Assembly (NCBI GenBank): GCA_027064265.1
Contig: JAMOQA010000581.1
Location: 1 to 5,429 of the forward strand
Source: Acidobacteriota bacterium
GTDB lineage: Bacteria; Acidobacteriota; Polarisedimenticolia; J045
Direction: 5' to 3'
Length of the DNA stretch: 5,429 bases
Part shown: positions 1 through 4,410 of the stretch, in pieces
How the letters are laid out: each line of letters begins with the position of its first letter
How positions within the stretch are numbered: the first letter of the stretch is position 1
Made by a program: the position numbers and the translations under genes
The notes under the pieces: model-generated
What the model was told of the DNA's origin: nothing
Database searches by the model: none
What the model saw: the letters and a program-made list of their open reading frames with translations, nothing else

Positions 1-313
1 AGGCGCAGTCGAGCAGGAGGAAGTGGAGGACGTAGCGGGGCTGGATCCCGGTGCGGGTGGTCCGGCCGACGGCGAAGACGTTCCCGAGGGCCACCAGGGC
101 CGGCCCGGCGAGGACGAAGAGGCCGATCACCTGGGGCAGGAGGGCGAGGGCCGTCGAGGCGAACCCGCCGAGGGTCAGGGCCAGGTCCGGGCTCAGCAGG
201 TAGAGGAGCAGGGTCTCCGCGGGGATGGCGACCAGGGCGGCCACCCCCGCGTCGGCGATCAGCCACAACCACGGGGAGAGCCCTCCCCGCACCCGCTCGA
301 TCAAGCCCGCCAT
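1..313 (-). CDS. Hypothetical integral membrane protein, N-terminal part (runs off left edge)
   Basis: Read on the minus strand, an open frame of 104 codons starts MAGLIERVRG and continues without a stop to the window edge, so the C-terminus is missing. Composition is strongly hydrophobic. I see one membrane segment at about residues 15-40 (from LWLIADAGVAALVAI to LLLYLL), a second at about 56-80 (ALLPQVIGLFVLAGPALVAL), and the start of another at about 93 onward (YVLHFLLL). Short charged stretches lie between them (RTTRTG at 84-89). This looks like the first part of a multi-pass inner-membrane protein, perhaps one with repeated helices. I recognise no family and assign no function. The ATG at 313-311 is preceded by a G-rich Shine-Dalgarno-like stretch (329-324) about 10 bases upstream. 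The gene is divergent from the secreted protein to its right. Codon use (GCC, CTC, CTG, GTC) matches the neighbours, which supports real coding. The overlapping plus-strand reading is an artificial upstream extension of the next gene. Confidence 0.6.
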   Translation of the reverse strand, partial: MAGLIERVRGGLSPWLWLIADAGVAALVAIPAETLLLYLLSPDLALTLGGFASTALALLPQVIGLFVLAGPALVALGNVFAVGRTTRTGIQPRYVLHFLLLDCA

Positions 314-418
314 CGCTTCATGTTCCCCCGGATGGTCCGCTCCGGCCAACCCCTCTCCTTCTCTTCCCTTCGCCCCCGTCTCGCCGTACCTTCGTCGCAC
401 CGCCTTCGGGAGGTTGCC
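314..418. other. Divergent intergenic spacer with pyrimidine tract
   Basis: These 105 bases separate two divergently transcribed genes and should contain both promoters. An uninterrupted run of 22 pyrimidines on the plus strand (350-371) is followed by more C-rich sequence, and base composition is clearly less codon-like than on either side. I cannot pick out convincing -35/-10 pairs for either direction. The only weak -10-like candidate on the plus strand is TACCTT near 387-392. No hairpin with a T tract is visible. Confidence 0.5.
408..413 (+). promoter_or_regulatory. Ribosome binding site of the secreted propeller protein
   Basis: GGGAGG lies five bases before the ATG at 419. It decides the start: the frame is open upstream to base 23, but the 132 upstream codons have low-complexity Gly/Asp/Glu/Gln composition and lie antisense to the membrane-protein gene. 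The 419 start places a signal peptide at the N-terminus. Confidence 0.75.
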
Positions 419-1852
419 ATGACCGCCACCACGCCGACCCGCGCCGGCCTGCTGGCGCTGTGCCTGCTGGCCACCCTCGCCCCCGTCCCCGCCGACGCCC
501 CCTGGACCCCGGACCCGACGAACCCCCAGCTCCGGGGCGCCTTCTGGTCCCACGACGCCTGGAACGATCCGTGCGTCCTGCGGGTGGACGACGGCTACTG
601 GATGTACCTGAGCACCAACTACGAGGACCCCTCGCGGGAGGACCCGGTCCGGATCCACCGCGCGACGTCGCCGGACGGGCTCGACTGGGACGTGGACCCG
701 GTGCCGGTCCTGGAGCCGAGTTCGTTCCCCCTCGCCTTCGACTACACCAAGGTCGAGACCCCGTCGGTGATCCGCTTCGGGGGCCGCTGGCACATGTACT
801 ACTGCGGGATCAGCGACCTGGTCGGGCTCTACCAGATCGGCCACGCGACGTCGGACGACGGGATCCACTTCACGAAGGACCCGGCAAACCCGGTGCTCTC
901 CCGCGACGACATCGAGGACGCGGGCATCGTCTGGCACGTCTGCGAGCCCGGGGTGATCGAGTGGAACGGGAAGATGCGGGTCTACTTCTCGATCTCGGCG
1001 GTCCGCGGCGCGGGAGGGCCGCCCTCCCGGTTCACGATCTACTACGCCGACACGGCCGACGGGACGAACTTCGAGACGCCGGTGCGGGTCCTCGACCAGA
1101 CCCCCGCCTGGCCCGCCCGGGACCGGTACGCCGGGTACTCCACCCCCGCCGCGATGGTCGCCGGCGGGAAGGTCCGGCTCTTCTACGACGTCTACCGGTG
1201 GACGCCCGAGAGCACGATCAGCGAGTACCACCACGTGGCCCTCGTCCAGGCCTCGTCCGCCGACGGGGAGCACTTCGTCGAGGAGTGCCGGATCTTCCCC
1301 CGGGGCGCGGAGCCGTGGACGGCCCGGGAGGTCCGCTCCCCGAGTCCCCTCGACGAGGGCGACCGGTTCCGCCTCTGGTACGCGGGGGACGACTACCGGT
1401 TCGACGAGAACGAGGGCTGGCAGGGAGGCACCGGGATCGGCGTCGCCGAGGCGGCGGTGAACCTGTACGACGACGGGGATGGCGACGACATGCTCGACGC
1501 CTGCGACTGCGCGCCCACGGACGCCACCGCCTTCCGGGTGCCGTGGGAGCTGCAGCGCTTCCGGTTCGACCCGGACAAGAAGACCCTGAGGTGGTCCTCG
1601 GCCGCTCCCGACGCCGGGTCGGGGACGGTCCACGACCTGCTGCGGGGCCGCGTCGCCGACCTGGCGAGCCAGGGGATCGCCGGGGGGAGCTGCCTCGTCC
1701 GCGACCTCGTCGACGACCGGTACGAGGATCCCGACACCCCGGCCCCGGGACGGGCCTTCTGGTACCTGGGACGGGGCCGGAACGCGTGCGGGGGAGGCTC
1801 CCTCGGCGTCTCCTCGGCGGGCGAGGAACGGCAGTCGTCCGCCTGCGACTGA
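419..1852 (+). CDS. Secreted five-bladed beta-propeller protein, probable glycoside-hydrolase-like (GH43/GH32/GH130 type)
   Basis: This is a 477-residue exported protein. Residues 1-26 form a signal peptide: a short positive N-region, the hydrophobic core AGLLALCLLATL, and an Ala-rich cleavage site near ADA. C15 lacks a proper lipobox, so a lipoprotein is unlikely. Residues 35-345 look like a five-bladed propeller, with five equivalent inner strands: DDGYWMYLST (57-66), GGRWHMYYCG (121-130), NGKMRVYFS (183-191), GGKVRLFYDV (249-258) and GDRFRLWYAG (314-323). Four are followed by an A-[TSD]-[ST]-x-DG-x-x-[FW] turn (RATSPDGLDW 81, HATSDDGIHF 142, YADTADGTNF 209, QASSADGEHF 277). Candidate acidic centre residues are D50 (NDPCV), E113 (KVETPSV), E176 (CEPGV) and E303 (REVRSP), as expected of sugar-cleaving propellers; substrate and true activity are unknown. 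An acidic linker (YDDGDGDDMLDACDC, 350-364) resembles a single calcium-binding thrombospondin type 3 or dockerin-like unit. The final ~100 residues form a fibronectin-like C-terminal module with paired cysteines. It could instead be a non-catalytic sugar-binding protein. The gene is monocistronic by its spacing. Confidence 0.75.
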   Translation: MTATTPTRAGLLALCLLATLAPVPADAPWTPDPTNPQLRGAFWSHDAWNDPCVLRVDDGYWMYLSTNYEDPSREDPVRIHRATSPDGLDWDVDPVPVLEPSSFPLAFDYTKVETPSVIRFGGRWHMYYCGISDLVGLYQIGHATSDDGIHFTKDPANPVLSRDDIEDAGIVWHVCEPGVIEWNGKMRVYFSISAVRGAGGPPSRFTIYYADTADGTNFETPVRVLDQTPAWPARDRYAGYSTPAAMVAGGKVRLFYDVYRWTPESTISEYHHVALVQASSADGEHFVEECRIFPRGAEPWTAREVRSPSPLDEGDRFRLWYAGDDYRFDENEGWQGGTGIGVAEAAVNLYDDGDGDDMLDACDCAPTDATAFRVPWELQRFRFDPDKKTLRWSSAAPDAGSGTVHDLLRGRVADLASQGIAGGSCLVRDLVDDRYEDPDTPAPGRAFWYLGRGRNACGGGSLGVSSAGEERQSSACD

Positions 1853-1878
1853 GCGCGCCACCGGGGCTGGGGTAGACT
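1849..1878 (+). promoter_or_regulatory. Possible sigma-70-type promoter of the pyrKDF operon
   Basis: TAGACT at 1873-1878 matches four of six positions of the TATAAT consensus in otherwise extremely GC-rich sequence. It lies about 70 bases before the pyrK start. A weak -35 candidate, CTGAGC at 1849-1854 (three of six), sits 18 bases upstream and overlaps the stop codon of the preceding gene. The -10 overlaps the left end of the palindrome at 1876-1895. The prediction rests mainly on the -10 element and position. Confidence 0.35.
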
Positions 1879-1895
1879 CCGGGCCGGCCCGGAGT
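1876..1895. repeat. Perfect 20-base palindrome between the propeller gene and pyrK
   Basis: ACTCCGGGCCGGCCCGGAGT equals its own reverse complement over all 20 bases. Its left end overlaps the putative -10 element, and a transcript starting from that promoter would begin inside it. It could be a protein operator, a stable hairpin, or a remnant terminator of the upstream gene; no T tract follows, so a standard intrinsic terminator is unlikely. A smaller hairpin (CCCT-CGGC-AGGG, 1905-1916) lies just downstream. Confidence 0.7.
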
Positions 1896-1936
1896 GTGCC
1901 CGCACCCTCGGCAGGGGGTCCGCGCACGACCGGGGC

Positions 1937-1944
1937 GAGGAGGA
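1937..1944 (+). promoter_or_regulatory. Ribosome binding site of pyrK
   Basis: GAGGAGGA ends six bases before the ATG at 1951. This near-consensus site selects 1951 over the in-frame GTG at 1894, which lies within the palindrome, has no Shine-Dalgarno sequence, and would add 19 residues not typical of PyrK. Confidence 0.8.
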
Positions 1945-1950
1945 CCCGCG

Positions 1951-2766
1951 ATGCCCCAGGACCTGCGCGCCCGCGTCCTCGAGCAGGAGGAGCTCGGGGG
2001 GGGGTGCTTCCGGATGCGCCTCGACGCCGCCCCGATCGCCCGGGAGGCCCGGGCGGGGCAGTTCGTCATGATCGGCCTGCCGGACCCGGCGGAGACCCTG
2101 GTCCGCCGGCCCTTCTCCGTCGCGCGCCTCGTCCCGGACACCGGGGAACCGGAGGCCCTCGAGATCGTCTACAAGGTCTACGGGCGCCGCACCCGCCAGA
2201 TGACCCGCTTCCGGCCGGGCACCGAGGTCGCCCTCCTCGGTCCCCTCGGGCGGGGGTTCTGGATCCCCGGCGAGGCGGAAGGGACCGAGGTCCTCCTGGT
2301 CGCCGGCGGCATCGGCGCCGCCCCGTTCCCGCTCTTCCTCCAGCGCGCCGGGAAGGACCTCGCGGGGCGGACGACCCTGTTCCTCGGGGGCGGGACCCGC
2401 GACGACCTGCTCCTCGTCGACTGGTTCCGCGAGCGCTGCGGCGAGGTGGTCCTCGTCACCGAGGACGGGAGCGCGGGCGAGCGCGGGCTCGTCACCGGGC
2501 CCCTCGCCGCCCGCCTCGACGCGCCCCCGCGGGGCGAGCGGGTCGTTCTCGCCTGCGGTCCCCGGCCGATGCTCCGGGCCGTCGCCGAGCTCTGTCTCGC
2601 GCGGGACGTTCCCTGCCAGCTCTCCCTCGAGGAGCGGATGGCCTGCGGCTTCGGCGCCTGCCTCGGATGCGTCGTCGAGCGGCGCCACCCGGAGGGGGAG
2701 TTCGACCGTTACGTCCGGGTCTGCACCGAGGGACCGGTCTTCGACGCCCGGGAGGTGCTGCCGTGA
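1951..2766 (+). CDS. pyrK: Dihydroorotate dehydrogenase B, electron-transfer subunit (PyrK)
   Basis: This 271-residue protein is close to the usual family length of about 255-280. PyrK is the FAD and [2Fe-2S] subunit of class 1B dihydroorotate dehydrogenase. It passes electrons from the FMN of PyrD to NAD+ in the cytosol during de novo pyrimidine synthesis. Visible landmarks in order: an N-terminal ferredoxin-reductase-type beta-barrel (about 1-105) with the FAD motif RRPFS (52-56); a nucleotide-binding domain with AGGIGAAP (118-125) and ACGPRPM (201-207); and a C-terminal iron-sulfur segment MACGFGACLGC with C232, C237 and C240, followed by C258 in RVCTEGPVF. The C-x4-C-x2-C-xn-C spacing is typical of PyrK. 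The stop codon overlaps the pyrD GTG start by two bases, so the two subunits are probably translationally coupled, matching their joint complex. A run of nine Gs (1996-2004) encodes Gly16-Gly18; the frame is intact through it. It is the first gene of the operon. Confidence 0.95.
   Translation: MPQDLRARVLEQEELGGGCFRMRLDAAPIAREARAGQFVMIGLPDPAETLVRRPFSVARLVPDTGEPEALEIVYKVYGRRTRQMTRFRPGTEVALLGPLGRGFWIPGEAEGTEVLLVAGGIGAAPFPLFLQRAGKDLAGRTTLFLGGGTRDDLLLVDWFRERCGEVVLVTEDGSAGERGLVTGPLAARLDAPPRGERVVLACGPRPMLRAVAELCLARDVPCQLSLEERMACGFGACLGCVVERRHPEGEFDRYVRVCTEGPVFDAREVLP
2751..2756 (+). promoter_or_regulatory. Ribosome binding site of pyrD (inside pyrK)
   Basis: GGAGGT within the last codons of pyrK lies six bases before the GTG at 2763. 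It supports GTG as the start rather than the in-frame ATG five codons later at 2778, which has only a poor AGG directly adjacent. Confidence 0.65.
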
Positions 2767-3689
2767 GCCCGATCAGGATGCAGGTGAAGGTGGGCCGGGG
2801 CCTCGTGCTGAGGAACCCGGTGCTGACCGCCTCCGGGACCTTCGGCTACGGCCTCGAGTTCGAGCCGTTCTGCGACCTCGCCGCCCTCGGGGGGATCGTG
2901 GTCAAGGGGATCTCCCCGCGGCCCCGGGCGGGCAATCCGCCGCCGCGCCTCGTCGAGACCCCCTGTGGAATGCTGAACGCCATCGGCCTGCAGAACGTCG
3001 GCGTCGAGCGGTTTCGTACCGAGAAGCTGCCGCTCCTCCGGGAGCACGGGGCGACGGTCGTCGTCAACGTGTACGGCCACGAGGTCGCCGACTACGTCGC
3101 CGTGGTCCGGGCCCTCGAGGAGGAAACCGGCATCGCCGCCTTCGAGCTCAACCTCTCCTGTCCCAACGTGAAGGAGGGAGGCCTCGAGATCGGCCGCTCC
3201 CCCCGGGCGATCCGCGAGGTCACCGCCGCGGTCCGCGAGGTCACGTCCCGCCCCCTCTGGGTGAAGCTGACCCCGGCCGTCACCGACATCGTCGAGACCG
3301 CGGAGGCGGCGGTCTCCGGGGGCGCCGACGCCCTCTCGCTGATCAACACCTTCCCGGGGATGGTCGTCGACGTGGAGACGCGCCGCCCGGTCCTTCACCG
3401 GGGAACGGGCGGCCTCTCCGGCCCGGCGATCCGGCCCCTCGCCGTCGCCCTCGTGCACCGTGTCGCCCGGGCGGTCGACGTGCCGGTGATCGGGATCGGC
3501 GGGATCACGTCCGTGCGGGACGTGGTCGAGTTCCTGCTGGTCGGCGCGACGGCGGTGCAGGTCGGCACGGCGAACTTCCACGACCCGGCCCTCGCCGCCC
3601 GGCTGGTCCGCGAGCTGGACGCCTGGTGCGAGGCCCGCGGGGTGGCCGACGTGCGGGAGCTTGTCGGCGCCCTCGAGGAGAACCGGTGA
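2763..3689 (+). CDS. pyrD: Dihydroorotate dehydrogenase, class 1B catalytic subunit (PyrD)
   Basis: This 308-residue TIM-barrel flavoprotein oxidises dihydroorotate to orotate using FMN, the fourth step of UMP synthesis. Landmarks: LTASGTFGYG (21-30) near the FMN phosphate side, VVKGIS with K48, LNAIGLQN (71-78) binding substrate, and the catalytic loop ELNLSCPNV with C133 as the active-site base. Further on are WVKLTP with K168, LINTFPGM (193-200), the flavin loop GTGGLSGPAIRPLA (214-227), and IGIGGI (243-248) with VQVGTA (265-270) at the phosphate site. Cysteine rather than serine as the base, the soluble N-terminus without a membrane helix, and the adjacent pyrK together identify class 1B (NAD-linked, PyrD2K2 heterotetramer) rather than the quinone-linked class 2 enzyme. 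Length matches the usual 300-310. The start is a GTG overlapping the pyrK stop, and its TGA shares one base with the pyrF ATG. Nothing appears truncated or missing. Confidence 0.95.
   Translation: MSPIRMQVKVGRGLVLRNPVLTASGTFGYGLEFEPFCDLAALGGIVVKGISPRPRAGNPPPRLVETPCGMLNAIGLQNVGVERFRTEKLPLLREHGATVVVNVYGHEVADYVAVVRALEEETGIAAFELNLSCPNVKEGGLEIGRSPRAIREVTAAVREVTSRPLWVKLTPAVTDIVETAEAAVSGGADALSLINTFPGMVVDVETRRPVLHRGTGGLSGPAIRPLAVALVHRVARAVDVPVIGIGGITSVRDVVEFLLVGATAVQVGTANFHDPALAARLVRELDAWCEARGVADVRELVGALEENR
3675..3680 (+). promoter_or_regulatory. Ribosome binding site of pyrF (inside pyrD)
   Basis: GAGGAG in the last codons of pyrD lies eight bases before the ATG at 3689. It supports that start, which overlaps the pyrD TGA by one base (TGATG). 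Confidence 0.6.
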
Positions 3690-4410
3690 TGACCGTCGAC
3701 CCCGCCGCCAGCCGCCTCGCCGTCGCCCTGGACGTGCCCGACCTCGACCGGGTCCGGGCCCTCGCCACGGCCCTCGCCGGCCGGGTCGGTACCTTCAAGG
3801 TCGGCCTCGAGGCGTTCGTCGCCCACGGGGAGGCCGCCCTCGAGGCCGCCCGCGCCGGGGCGCCGGGATCTTCCTCGACCTGAAGCTCCACGACATCCCC
3901 CGCACCGTCGCCGCCGCGGTCCGCTCCGCCGGCCGCCTGGGCGCCGACCTCCTCACCCTCCACGCCCTCGGCGGCCCGGCGATGATCGCCGCCGCCCGGG
4001 AGGCGGCGGAGGCTCTCGGGCCGGACCGTCCCCGGCTGCTCGCGGTGACGGTCCTGACCAGCCACGGGCCTTCGGACCTCGAGGCCCTCGGCCTCGCCGG
4101 CCCCCCGGAAGAAGCGGTAATCCGCCTCGCCCGCCTGGCCCTTACGGCCGGCGCGGACGGGCTGGTCGCCTCCGCCCGGGAGGCCCCGGCCCTGCGGGCC
4201 ACTCTCGGACCGGGACCGCTGCTGGTCACCCCCGGCATCCGTCCCGCCGGCGCCGCCCGGGGGGACCAGGTGCGGGTGACGACACCGGCCGACGCGATCC
4301 GGGGCGGGAGCAGCCTTCTCGTCGTCGGCCGCCCGATCGTCGCCGCGGACGACCCGGCCGCCGCGGCGGACGCGATCCTCGCCGAGATCCGGGGCGCCCT
4401 CCAGGAATGA
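3689..4410 (+). CDS. pyrF: Orotidine 5'-phosphate decarboxylase (PyrF), interrupted by a one-base frameshift
   Basis: PyrF decarboxylates OMP to UMP, the last step of the pathway. The frame from 3689 gives MTVDPAASRLAVALDVPDLD and continues through TFKVGLEAF. It then goes out of frame and stops at 3881-3883. The other half is open in a second frame, with IFLDLKLHDIPRTV from 3868 to the stop at 4408-4410. The shift lies between about 3851 and 3867, in or near the GGGG run at 3857-3860. Adding one base there yields a 240-residue protein, close to the normal length of about 230-245. Catalytic residues would be D15, K37, D64, K66 and D69. The D15-K37 and K37-D64 intervals (22 and 27) equal those I recall for E. 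coli PyrF (D22, K44, D71). Phosphate-site motifs TPGIRP (181-186) and VVGRPI (212-217, R215) are intact. Both halves keep coding-like composition, so a sequence error or a very recent lesion is more likely than an old pseudogene. As written, no functional enzyme could be made without frameshifting. Confidence 0.88.

Noticed and set aside
23..418. Long upstream extension of the propeller protein (132 extra codons)
   Set aside because: It is antisense to a credible membrane-protein gene, has low-complexity Gly/Asp/Glu/Gln composition, and would bury the signal peptide. The ATG at 419 has a good ribosome binding site.
460..1875. Second plus-strand frame of 471 codons within the propeller gene
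   Set aside because: It is an Arg/Pro/Gly-rich out-of-frame shadow of the real gene with no recognisable motif.
1876..1895. Palindrome as an intrinsic terminator of the propeller gene
   Set aside because: No T tract follows (next bases GTGTGCCCGC), and the stem has no unpaired loop beyond its centre.
1894..1950. GTG at 1894 as the pyrK start
   Set aside because: It has no ribosome binding site, lies in the palindrome and adds non-family residues. The ATG at 1951 follows GAGGAGGA.
1218..2688. Long minus-strand open frames opposite the propeller gene and pyrK
   Set aside because: Their Arg/Pro/Gly-rich translations are antisense shadows, common at this GC content, and match no family. The plus-strand products have clear motifs.
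3851..3883. Programmed ribosomal frameshift in pyrF
   Set aside because: No standard slippery heptamer or obvious downstream pseudoknot could be identified, and PyrF is not known to use recoding. A missing base is simpler, though this is not excluded.
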